Assembly: GCF_028618695.1 (NCBI RefSeq)
Contig: NZ_JAQIVI010000413.1
Location: forward strand, 1 to 64,000
Source: Natrinema soli
GTDB taxonomy: Archaea > Halobacteriota > Halobacteria > Halobacteriales > Natrialbaceae
Direction of reading: 5' to 3'
DNA: 64,000 bases
Below the pieces are notes generated by a model. It did not search any database. It had not been told where the DNA came from and saw only the letters and a program-made list of their open reading frames with translations. A program made the translations under genes and the position numbers. Positions within the stretch are counted from its first letter, which is position 1; each line of letters starts with the position of its first letter. Below, one piece after another: positions 42,327 to 50,763 of this stretch.

Positions 42327-44270
42327 ATGGGACACTCGGATAGGACCGTACAGAACACGCATGTCGGGGAACCAGTCGAGTTAGCGGCCGAAAACATGGG
42401 CGGAATCGATTCGTGCGCTATCGAGTTCCAGAGCGGGGTCAATCTTCTCACCGGACGGAACGCGACCAATCGAACGAGCCTGCTTCGAGCGGTTAGCGGC
42501 GTCCTTGGTGGAACAAGCGCCACGCTCAAGAGCGACGCAGACGAGGGCCACGTGACGCTCACCATCGGCGATCGGGAGTACTCACGCCGGTACAACCGCA
42601 CGGAAACCGGCGTCCAGGTGACGGGCGACCCGTACGAGGAGAACAGTGAACTCATCGACCTCTTCATCTCCCTCCTCGAGAACAACCCGGCCCGTCTGGC
42701 GGTCGAACGCGGTGACGACCTCCGCGAGCTCATCATGCGACCGGTAGATACGACCGAGATCGAACAGCGGATCCAGCGCTTACAACGCGAGCGCGACGAA
42801 ATCAGCGACACGGTGGATCGCGTCGAACGGCGCTCCAAAAAGCTACCGGCACTCGAGGAACAGCGGCAGACGCTGACGTCGGAACTCGAGTCGCTCGAGG
42901 AGGAAATCGAGTCGCTTCGGTCGGAGGTAACCCAGTACGAGGCCGACGCCGAAATGGCGGAAGAAGCCGAGGAGCTGGTCGACAGGCTCGATGAGCGGCG
43001 GAAAGAGCGAAGCGAACTCACGGACCAGATCGATCTCGTGACGGCCGAAATCGAAGCCCTCCAGGAACGGCCCGAGGAACTCCGCGCTGAGCGCGACGAA
43101 CTCCCCGAGTACTCTCAGGCCGATCTGGAAACCGTCCAAGAGGAACTCCAATCGGTCAGAACCCGGAAACGAGAGCTCGAAAATACGGCTGCGGATCTCT
43201 CCGCGATCGTCGAATTCAACGAGGACATTCTCTCCGACAGCCTCTCGAATCTGCCCGAGGAATCGACCAGCGACGATCCGGTCGCGGAACTCGCTCCCGA
43301 AGCGGACCAGGAGGTCACCTGCTGGACCTGCGGAAATCGGGCCGAACGCGGGGCGATAGCCGATCGTCTGGAGAACCTTCGGAACATCGTTACGGAAAAG
43401 CGAAACGAATCCACCGAACTCGAGTCTCGGATCACCGAACTAGAGCGCGAACAGGAGGAGATTCGAGCGGCAATCGAGGAACGAAACGAACTCGACCGGA
43501 AACTCGACGACATCGAACGGAAACTCGAGGCGAAAGAGAAGCGGAAGGAAGCCCTCGAGGAAGAGGCCGAGGAGGTACGCGAAACGATCACCGAACTCGA
43601 GACCAAAGTAGCGGACACCGAAGAGTTGCGCGACAGCGATCTGTTGGAGACGTACGAGCGAATAAGCGAATTACAGTACGAGCAGGGCCAGACCCAACAG
43701 GAGCTAGCGTCCGTCGAAGACGAAATCGAGGAGATCGAATCGTTGCCGGACAAACCGACGCTGCAAGAGCAACTCGACGAGATCCGCAAGGAACTCAACT
43801 ACGAGCGCGGACGGGTGGCCGAACTCGAGTCCGAATCAGTCTCGAAGTTCAACGAGCACATGGACGAAGTGCTGGACATCCTCAACTACCGAAACATCTC
43901 CCGGGTCTGGATCGAGAGAAAAGAAGCGGAAAGCGGGAGTCACGGGTCGAATGCGACGTTCGACCTTCACCTGGTCCGAGAGTCAGACACGGGATCCGTA
44001 TACGAGGATACGGTAGCGAATCTGAGCGAAAGCGAACGCGAAGTAATCGGTCTGGTAGTCGCACTCGCCGGCTATCTCGTGCACGAAGTGTATCAGCAAG
44101 TGCCGTTCATGCTACTCGATTCGCTCGAGGCGATCGACTCGGAGCGTATCGCCGACCTCATCGATTACTTTTCGGAATACGCACCGTATCTCATCGTCGC
44201 ACTGCTCCCCGAAGACGCATCCGAAATCACGGACAAGTATACGCAGATTACGGCTGCGGAACTGAATTAA
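42327..44270 (+). CDS. sph: Archaea-specific SMC-related ATPase (Sph type)
   Basis: A 647-residue SMC/Rad50-like protein. The N-terminal P-loop (residues 43-51) reads GRNATNRTS: the usual lysine is an arginine, as I recall for this haloarchaeal group. Two long Glu/Arg-rich coiled coils flank a zinc-hook-like CWTC (Cys332, Cys335), so dimerisation through zinc is likely. The C-terminus has the ABC signature region NLSESEREVIGLVVALAGYL and Walker B (PFMLLDSLEAID). It would act on DNA or the cell-shape machinery as partner of RdfA. The start follows the TATA spacing; the gene is 291 bases behind rdfA. Paralogue number (sph1-4) cannot be fixed from here. Confidence 0.83.
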   Translation: MGHSDRTVQNTHVGEPVELAAENMGGIDSCAIEFQSGVNLLTGRNATNRTSLLRAVSGVLGGTSATLKSDADEGHVTLTIGDREYSRRYNRTETGVQVTGDPYEENSELIDLFISLLENNPARLAVERGDDLRELIMRPVDTTEIEQRIQRLQRERDEISDTVDRVERRSKKLPALEEQRQTLTSELESLEEEIESLRSEVTQYEADAEMAEEAEELVDRLDERRKERSELTDQIDLVTAEIEALQERPEELRAERDELPEYSQADLETVQEELQSVRTRKRELENTAADLSAIVEFNEDILSDSLSNLPEESTSDDPVAELAPEADQEVTCWTCGNRAERGAIADRLENLRNIVTEKRNESTELESRITELEREQEEIRAAIEERNELDRKLDDIERKLEAKEKRKEALEEEAEEVRETITELETKVADTEELRDSDLLETYERISELQYEQGQTQQELASVEDEIEEIESLPDKPTLQEQLDEIRKELNYERGRVAELESESVSKFNEHMDEVLDILNYRNISRVWIERKEAESGSHGSNATFDLHLVRESDTGSVYEDTVANLSESEREVIGLVVALAGYLVHEVYQQVPFMLLDSLEAIDSERIADLIDYFSEYAPYLIVALLPEDASEITDKYTQITAAELN

Positions 44271-44451
44271 GCCGGTTACGGAATTCGTTTCGGAAAAAGC
44301 TACCGCTCCAGAGGCGGCGACGGCTCCCCGGACCGAGACGCAGTGTAGCGAACCGCTCTACGGAGCACCGTCTAACGTAGTGCTTTCGTTGGTCTATCCA
44401 CTGACTGACTCGTGATGCTTCGAAGCGCCGTCTATAGTATATTAGAAATAA

Positions 44452-45434
44452 TTACTCGATCCTGAACTGAGGATTGAGTAAGAGCGATATCAGTCGCTGT
44501 TGGTAACTCGCCGAGGGTGTCGAAGAACCGATTGCTGGAGACGTTTGCAGCCGTCGATAACACGCACCGACTGGAATCGATTCCGGCGAATACGCCGGTA
44601 ACATGACGAAAGCAGGGTCGCCGCGGACCTCGCGGCCCGTGACGACCGACGTCAGGACGGACGGTGCCCCCTCCAGAACTACGATCGAGTCATCTCTGAA
44701 TTCTTTGTATGATGGGAAACTGAAATTTTCCAGGTGATCGCCGGTAACATAGCCTTCGGATCGAGAAAAAGCGATCACCGTCCTCGGTGATCGCGCCCGA
44801 GAGACATGTCCGGCCGATTGCCCGGGTAATTCGACAGACGGCCGCGAACCTGCGGAAACCACGTAGCATGTGGATCGATTTGGACGGATTTCTTGGTTCG
44901 GTCGAGAGAGACTACTGTAGCGTCCATTTCCCGCCGCTTTTTTCGGGTTCCTTGCGCAACGTTTCTTGCTCATCAGCATCAGATTCAGCGGCTGTCAGGC
45001 GTGATTTTTGATACCTCAATCCCGCTTCTTTAAGCAGCCGGCGACAACTCGGAATCGAGTATTCGACAGCATAGGTCTCGTCGAGAGATTGCTGGACGAG
45101 CGCCGGCGTCCACGCCGGCGCATCGAAACCAACGTCCTCGGGTGATTCGTGGACAGCTTCTTTGAATTCTTTTTGCTCTTTTTCTGAGAGTTTCCGCTTT
45201 CTCCCAGATCTATGAGCATCAGTTACTGCCTGTTCGAGCGACTCGTCGGTGTCGAGTCGTTTGAGCCAGCTATAGATTGTCCGTCGTTGAACGTCATACC
45301 ACTCGGCTAGCTCAGTCTGCGTGAGTCCATTTTGTACGCTATCGCCGCTAAGAGCCGTTGTGTCGGCTTTTTATCTCCACGTTGTCGAGGGCATCTTACA
45401 ATTCCTCGACAGAGATTTCGTCGAGATGTTCCAC
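44452..45434 (-). pseudogene. Degenerate IS630-family transposase
   Basis: Reverse-strand frames together recreate an IS630/Tc1-mariner transposase. From the GTG at 45434: VEHLDEISVEEL then a TAA nonsense codon, a frameshift, then the helix-turn-helix part QTELAEWYDVQRRTIYSWLK and LDTDESLEQAVTDAHRSGRK. After a stop near 44920 another frame continues with the DDE domain: RPSVELPGQSAGHVSRA, DSIVVLEGAPS (normally a catalytic Asp in LDGAP) and PAYSPESIPVGACYRRLQ (normally NPVEECW, so the catalytic Glu is missing). Several frameshifts and lost catalytic residues make it inactive. Ends and inverted repeats were not located. Confidence 0.75.
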
Positions 45435-45784
45435 TGTGATCAATACTAATTTCTGAGTAAAAAATTCTAACGGATACTATCGACACTCCAACACCGAGAT
45501 CTCCGAGATCCGTGAGGACGTTCGATTCCCACAGTACAGCGGCTGTGGTAACATTCAGGGACGATTCTAAGAGAGTTGGAATCGGGGCGAAGTTGACAAC
45601 AGTCGCACCGGATAGGTTTACTGTCGCGTTTCCCACCACGCGACATGGCCGATCCAATTGCACCCTTGACATTGTCCCAGCCTCACCCGGCTGCGGCCGT
45701 TGCCCCCGGCCCTCCGGGTCTTTCGAGGCTTTTCGAGAATACCACCAAACTTCGAGTGACGGCTCTCCGATGTCTGTTGTATCG

Positions 45785-46075
45785 CGAGTAGAACCGTCTT
45801 CCCGGTAGATCGGTGCTCGAGAAACGCTGGCCGGAGGCCAGCGTTACATCCCCCTCCCCGTAGGTGATCTGTCTCAGGGATGGGTCCGAGACCGGTGCAT
45901 GTGACAACTGGCTTCACGCCAATCCGATCTCGGCAGGCGAGGGACCGTCTGTCTCGAGTCGGGCGGATTCTGTCGGCAACGACTGAATCCTCTCCCCTCG
46001 CCACGTACACAATTCGAATATCACATAGTAAGCTCATTGCCTACATAAGCAGGTAACACCGATTTTATTGGATAC
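45785..46075 (+). repeat. Structured dispersed repeat, copy A (two conserved hairpins)
   Basis: About 290 bases that align with 60300-60598. Conserved words are CTCGAGAAACGC, GGCCAGCGTT, AGGTGATCTG, TCCGAGACCG, GTCTGTCTCGAGTCGG and TATTGGAT. Hairpin 1 is perfect: AACGCTGGCC/GGA loop/GGCCAGCGTT at 45823-45845. Hairpin 2 pairs CATCCC (45847-45852) with GGGATG (45877-45882). The hairpin-bearing layout and a possible short coding tail just before it resemble the 3' end plus right end of an IS200/IS605 tnpB element, but no transposase is present. Direction is uncertain. Confidence 0.6.
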
Positions 46076-46118
46076 TGACAGCAGCGGCATTGGCGCGGCA
46101 TCGTATATACGCCTCTGG

Positions 46119-46195
46119 CTCGGCGCTACTGGACCCGGACGCTCGTAGACGGGAATGAGAAGGGTGGTATGCCGGCAGGGCAGTATGCGTGTCTG
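46119..46195. repeat. Dispersed repeat, copy A' (matches 60205-60290)
   Basis: A stretch sharing GCTACTGGACC, then TCGT...GGGA, GGTGG.TA and GCCGGCAGGG with the region at 60205. Relative to the structured repeat it lies downstream here but upstream at 60205, so the two parts are separate or rearranged modules. Confidence 0.5.
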
Positions 46196-46617
46196 GTGTA
46201 GGGATGATGTGGCAATCGATCTGTTGCCCTGCCGTACTCTGTCTATCGACTCGATACAGCAACAGCCCCGTACGATCCGAGCTATGGTCCGAACAAACGA
46301 GAGGTCTACGCGGTGCTCGAGGAACTGACGGCGAACGGCGCAGCCCTCCGCGGCTCTCTCGTCTCACCCCTTTATCGCCGACAACGACGGTTGACGGGGC
46401 CGTTTGTATGCTCGAGTGAGAGGGACGCAGGTGTTTCCCACGGGCTGGTCGATCTCTCACGACCGTTTGACAGTATCTTCGGGATCGAACGATCGGCGGT
46501 TCCCGGATCGAAGATCCTGATCTACGAAACACTCCGAGAGACCCAGAAATGGTATCAGAGGATACCAACCAGCCATCCGCTATCGACCGAAGAATACCAC
46601 CGGCGTCTGTGGTCCGT
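46196..46617. other. Gene-free stretch beside the RND transporter 3' end
   Basis: No gene is supported. One forward frame looks coding for a while (APYDPSYGPNKREVYAVLEE, then LTANGAALRGSLVSPLYRRQ) but has no start, no known family and drifts into unlike sequence, so it may be a relic of a lost gene. Confidence 0.35.
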
Positions 46618-49383
46618 CTACGAGTCGTCTGAGTCGCTGGAACGAGTGGGTTCCGTTCCGGACTCCTCGACCCGCCCGCCGTCGCTAGCTGCGGGTGCGG
46701 TCGAATCGCTACTCGGCGCCTGGAAGGAGACGTCGGGGCCGAGATATTTCGTCCAGACGACGAGCAGACTCGGGAGGACGAGCACGCTCGCGAGGAACGC
46801 GTAGATGATCGTCATCCCGGTAATGATCCCGAACTGCTGTAGCGGCGGGAGGATGGCGAACGCGAGGACACCGAAGCCGCCGACGGTCGTCGCGGCGCTG
46901 CCGAGCAGCGCGCCGCCCGTCCCGGTGACCGTCCGGGACATCGCTTCCCAGACCGATCCCGTCCGTTTCAGCTCCAGGCTGTACCGTTCGCTCATGTGAA
47001 TGCTGTAGGCGACGCCGAGTCCGACAGTGAGGCTCGTGATCATCCCCGTCATGACGTTGAACGGTATTTCGAGCAGGTACATCGTCCCGAGAATCCACGA
47101 GACGCTGAACACGACCGGAAGGAGCGTCACCGCACCGAGGGTCGCACTCCCCTCCCTGATCCGGTAGCTGACCATCAGGAAGGCGAAGACGGCCACGAGC
47201 GTGATCAGCAGGCTCTGGATGACCGTGTCCATCAGCTGCTTCTGCACGATATCGAACAGGATCGTCTGCCCGGTCGCGGTCGCCTCGAGCCCATTTCCGT
47301 CGATCCCGTCCGCGATGGATCGCATTTCGGTCGTGACGTCGCTCATGGCGGCCGTCCCGCTGGTCGAGATGACCATCCGAACGGCCTCGTAGTCGCCACC
47401 GGTGGACGAGTCGTCCACCGTGGATCGGGATCCGTCGGATCCCTCTCCGTCATCTGTCCGATGAATGACGGCGGCCGCTTCGTCGGGGGCGACCTCGAAC
47501 AGTTCGTCGTACACCTGCTCGAGGTTCCGATCGGGCACTCTGTCGCCGTCCGTATCGGCCGCGGTGAACGTCGCGTTGAACGACTCGTTCTCGGCGGCGA
47601 CCTGTCGCATCGTCCGGAGGGGACTCTGGACGTCGGCCTCGCCGCTCGAGAGGGTGACGGCAACGTCGCTGTCGGCGGTCTCGTTCTCGGCGTCCGAGAC
47701 CCGCTGTAACGTCTCGGGATCAGTTACGTTGCCCTCGATGAGGATCTGCGCCTGGGAATCCTCCCGAACGAAGTTCTTGTTGACGAACTCGAGATTCTCT
47801 TTCATCGAGTAGTCGCCGGGCTTGAACGGCTCGGGGAGGTTTTCGGTCCACTCCGGCGGGTCCTCCGCGATGAAGTCCTCCTGATTGAAGCTGGTGTCGA
47901 CTTGCGTCGCGCCGTACGCGCCGCCCGCGCTCATGAGGGCCGCGATCAGGATGATGATGATCGGTATCCGTCGCGCCGCCGTCGAGCCGATCGAGAGCGT
48001 TTGGCTGAATCGGCCACCGCCCGTTCCGAACGCGCGCTTTTTCCGATCGAACCCGCGATTCTCGAGGAACTCGTCGAGTTCGGCCTTGAGTGCCGGAACC
48101 AGGGTGCCGAACACGAGCAGGGCGACCGTGATGCCGACCGCGCTCACGACGCCGAAGTCCTGAATCGGCGGGACTGGGCTCGTGAGGTTCGAGAGGAATC
48201 CGATGGCCGTCGTCGCAGTCACCAACACGAGCGCGATGCCGACGCCGGCCAGCGCCACGCGCATCGATCCTCGAGCGTCATCGTCGCCGTATGCACCACC
48301 GTGCTGGCGCTGCTCGCGGTGGCGCATGAATATGTGTATCGCGTAGTCGATAGAGAGCCCGATTAGCAGAACCGGGACCGCGATGAACATCTGGTTGAAG
48401 TCGATACCGGCCCACCCCATGAAGCCGAACGTCCAGACGAGGACGGCGGCGATTCCGAACAGGCCGAGCAGGATATCCAACACATCGCGGTACGCGACGA
48501 TCAGGGCGACGACGACGAACAACAGCGCGAGCGGACCGACGATCGCGAGGCTATCGCCCATCGAGTTGTTGATCTCTTCGCCCATGATCCCGCCGCCGAA
48601 GACGATAACCTCCGATCCGCTCGCCTCGACGTTGTCGTTCGCGATGGACTGCATGGCCAACTGCGCGTCGACGAGCGCATCGGATGCCATTCCGCCCTGA
48701 CCGCTATCGCCCTCGGACTGGTGCGTGACCAGCAGCATTGTCGCGTTCGCGCTCGTCGAACCCGCCTCGTAGTTCGTCGGCATGAACGCCAGCCCGCTCG
48801 TCTGGCCGGCGGAATCCTCGCTCAGTACGGCACCGAGTGCGCGTTCGTACTCCGTGGCGTTCATCGACTCGAGCGCGTCGATCTGGTCCTGCAGCGTGGG
48901 CGACGCGCGCGGGGCTTCCTGGGCCGCCTGCTGTTGACTGGTGCCGTTTTCCTGGGTCGCTTGCTGTTGACTCGAGCCGTTCTCCTGGGCCGCCTGTTGC
49001 CCCCCGGAGAGCGACGCGAGCGCGACGAGGTTCGCCGCGCCGACCGTCGGCTGTTCGTCGACGAGCGTCCGATTGACCGTCTCGTTCTCTCGGAACGACT
49101 GTTGCAATCGGAGTTGTTCGACCATCGACTCCTGAGAGAGGACGTTTTCGCCTCTGACGATCACTTGTGCCGACGTCGTATTTTCCTGCCCGGTCGTGAA
49201 GTTCTCCTCGACGTAGCTCAGTTTCTGCGCTTCCGTCGAATCGCTCTGGAACTGGTCGAGTGACGAGGACTGCTCGATCATACCGGCACCGGCGCCCATG
49301 ACGACCGTGAGAACGAGCATGATGGCGATCACGGCCCGACTGTGAGCCATAATCGCCTCGGAGAAGCGGTCGACCCAACTCAT
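46618..49383 (-). CDS. RND-superfamily (MMPL/SSD-type) transporter
   Basis: A 921-residue membrane protein with the RND layout: one N-terminal segment, a large external loop, a five-helix bundle (about residues 270-420), a second segment (about 470), a second external loop and a second bundle (about 740-890). Both halves carry MMPL-like stretches (GLSIDYAIHIFMRHREQ; VGLGVAYSIHMSERYSLEL). The first external loop contains three copies of an 11-residue unit (SQQQA-x-QENG). It probably exports lipids or hydrophobic compounds using ion flow. A palindrome resembling those before the TetR genes lies about 280 bases upstream. The C-terminal tail is Ser/Asp-rich. Confidence 0.9.
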   Translation of the reverse strand: MSWVDRFSEAIMAHSRAVIAIMLVLTVVMGAGAGMIEQSSSLDQFQSDSTEAQKLSYVEENFTTGQENTTSAQVIVRGENVLSQESMVEQLRLQQSFRENETVNRTLVDEQPTVGAANLVALASLSGGQQAAQENGSSQQQATQENGTSQQQAAQEAPRASPTLQDQIDALESMNATEYERALGAVLSEDSAGQTSGLAFMPTNYEAGSTSANATMLLVTHQSEGDSGQGGMASDALVDAQLAMQSIANDNVEASGSEVIVFGGGIMGEEINNSMGDSLAIVGPLALLFVVVALIVAYRDVLDILLGLFGIAAVLVWTFGFMGWAGIDFNQMFIAVPVLLIGLSIDYAIHIFMRHREQRQHGGAYGDDDARGSMRVALAGVGIALVLVTATTAIGFLSNLTSPVPPIQDFGVVSAVGITVALLVFGTLVPALKAELDEFLENRGFDRKKRAFGTGGGRFSQTLSIGSTAARRIPIIIILIAALMSAGGAYGATQVDTSFNQEDFIAEDPPEWTENLPEPFKPGDYSMKENLEFVNKNFVREDSQAQILIEGNVTDPETLQRVSDAENETADSDVAVTLSSGEADVQSPLRTMRQVAAENESFNATFTAADTDGDRVPDRNLEQVYDELFEVAPDEAAAVIHRTDDGEGSDGSRSTVDDSSTGGDYEAVRMVISTSGTAAMSDVTTEMRSIADGIDGNGLEATATGQTILFDIVQKQLMDTVIQSLLITLVAVFAFLMVSYRIREGSATLGAVTLLPVVFSVSWILGTMYLLEIPFNVMTGMITSLTVGLGVAYSIHMSERYSLELKRTGSVWEAMSRTVTGTGGALLGSAATTVGGFGVLAFAILPPLQQFGIITGMTIIYAFLASVLVLPSLLVVWTKYLGPDVSFQAPSSDSTAPAASDGGRVEESGTEPTRSSDSDDS
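48917..49003 (-). repeat. 33-base tandem coding repeat in the RND transporter
   Basis: Units start at 48917, 48950 and 48983 (TCCTGGG.CGC on the plus strand), an exact 33-base period. They encode Gln/Asn-rich 11-residue units in the first external loop, so copy number could vary by slippage without breaking the frame. Confidence 0.7.
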
Positions 49384-49664
49384 GCGTCGAACCGTTCCCC
49401 GTGAGCCGCGTCCCCGGCCGTGTTATTCGAACGGAATGCGAGTCGTTCGCGGAGTTGATGTGCTAATACCGCGGACGATAGCCGTCTGGTCTGCACCGGG
49501 CTCATCGCCACCCACTCCGTCGAGAGTCGGATTCGGATCGACGGTACTGGGGAGCGATTCGCGCTCGTCCCGACACGACTCCCTGCAATGGGCGCGAGGA
49601 TCCCGTGGCGTCACACGCCAGGCACCTCGTTTCGGTCGCCCGTCTCGGTTCTTCGGTCATCTTG
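49384..49664. other. Upstream region of the RND transporter, no gene seen
   Basis: GC-rich, no supported gene. A weak reverse-strand GAATAAC at about 49424-49430 lies some 40 bases before the transporter ATG and might be its TATA box. Confidence 0.35.
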
Positions 49665-49682
49665 TGACTAACTATTCAGTCA
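49665..49682. promoter_or_regulatory. TetR-type operator-like palindrome
   Basis: TGACTAACTATTCAGTCA, an imperfect version of the perfect palindrome at 52146. It lies between the divergent RND transporter and the TetR unit and is followed by CCTTATGAA, a possible TATA box. Confidence 0.55.
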
Positions 49683-49760
49683 GCCCTTATGAACCTTCTC
49701 ACTACAGGCCGCTGTACAACGGCTAACACGGGGGATGAGAGGCTCTCCCACGTCCGGAAC

Positions 49761-49774
49761 TGACCATTCAATCA
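49761..49774. promoter_or_regulatory. TetR-type operator-like half-palindrome next to a TATA box
   Basis: TGACCATTCAATCA abuts ATATTTATAG (49775-49784), the TATA box about 27 bases before the ATG at 49810. The position at the promoter's recognition region fits autoregulation of the TetR unit. The match to the consensus is weaker than at the other sites. Confidence 0.4.
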
Positions 49775-49809
49775 ATATTTATAGGTGGCGATAGTATACC
49801 GTTTTCAGA

Positions 49810-49947
49810 ATGGGAACTGCTACAGAACCGAATCGGAGTCGGCGTCGCTCCGAAATCGCCACGAACGGTGTGATCGTGGGTATCCCCGTCGCCGCTCTGA
49901 ACACGCTGGAAACCGCACGCCTCGGCGCTGGGAGGATGTCGATATGA
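49810..49947 (+). CDS. Small leaderless open frame (45 aa) coupled to TetR
   Basis: The frame starts MGTATEPNRSRRRSEIATNG and ends LETARLGAGRMSI, its TGA overlapping the TetR ATG in ATGA. The strong TATA box ATTTATAG lies about 28 bases upstream of this ATG and over 150 bases from the TetR ATG, so this codon is the likely first one in the mRNA. Its basic start and hydrophobic middle (VIVGIPVAAL) are not like any family I know. It could be a true small protein or a leader. Confidence 0.45.
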   Translation: MGTATEPNRSRRRSEIATNGVIVGIPVAALNTLETARLGAGRMSI

Positions 49948-50552
49948 CGCACCCACCACCGTTCCTCGAGGATCCAGACGATACGCGGGACGCGATCATG
50001 AAAGCGACGTACGTCGCGCTCTGTAAACACGGGTACAGCGATCTCACGATCCAACGGATCGGGGACGAGTTCTCGAAGAGTAAGTCGCTGTTGTACCACC
50101 ACTACGACAGCAAGGACGACCTCCTCCTCGATTTCCTCGAGTTCATGCTGGACCAACTCGAGGAACAGCTGCCGACGTACCGAGAGGGGGGAGCCGACGA
50201 CTACATCGAAGAGATCGTCGATAGCACGTTCTCGTTCGGCGACGGCAGACCGGACACCGATTTCACGCAAGCGCTCGTCGAGCTCCGAACACAGGCCGCA
50301 CACGACGAGGACTACCGCGAGTATTTCACCCGGAGCGACCAGTTCGTCAGAAAACACGTCGTTCACACGATCCGCTCGGGTATCGAACAGGGCGTCTTCC
50401 AGGAGGTGGATCCGCAGGAAACGGCAGCGCTCTTCCAGATCGTGTTCTCCGGAACGATGACCCAGCGCGTAACCAGTGATGACGACATCTTCGAGGACGC
50501 CCGTGCCGAGTTCGAGCGATACGTGCGGGACTGTCTCCTCGCAGCGGAGTAA
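49944..50552 (+). CDS. TetR/AcrR-family transcriptional regulator
   Basis: A 202-residue TetR regulator. The N-terminal DNA-binding domain (about residues 14-60) reads RDAIMKATYVALCKHGYSDL and TIQRIGDEFSKSKSLLYHHY, followed by DSKDDLLLDFLEFMLDQLEE. The C-terminal helical ligand/dimer domain is of the usual length. A GGAGG sequence a few bases before the ATG may act as ribosome-binding site, which fits an internal, coupled start. It is divergent from the RND transporter, so control of that exporter is the likely job. It is clearly paralogous to the TetR proteins at 52611 and 53415. Confidence 0.9.
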   Translation: MTHPPPFLEDPDDTRDAIMKATYVALCKHGYSDLTIQRIGDEFSKSKSLLYHHYDSKDDLLLDFLEFMLDQLEEQLPTYREGGADDYIEEIVDSTFSFGDGRPDTDFTQALVELRTQAAHDEDYREYFTRSDQFVRKHVVHTIRSGIEQGVFQEVDPQETAALFQIVFSGTMTQRVTSDDDIFEDARAEFERYVRDCLLAAE

Positions 50553-50763
50553 GACGGCGAGCAAACGACCGGATTCTCCGCAGAATCCTCGAGACGTTCG
50601 CAACGCGACGCGCCGATCGCTCCCATTTCTCCCGACTCACCGCGTGATCCAAGCCCGCAGTAGTGTCCCTTCGCGTTGCCGACCGCCCTCGAGGAACTCG
50701 GCCCGTCTCATTTCCGACCCACAGGTCGAGGTATTCCGGGTGCCTGCTACGTCTGGGTGCCTG

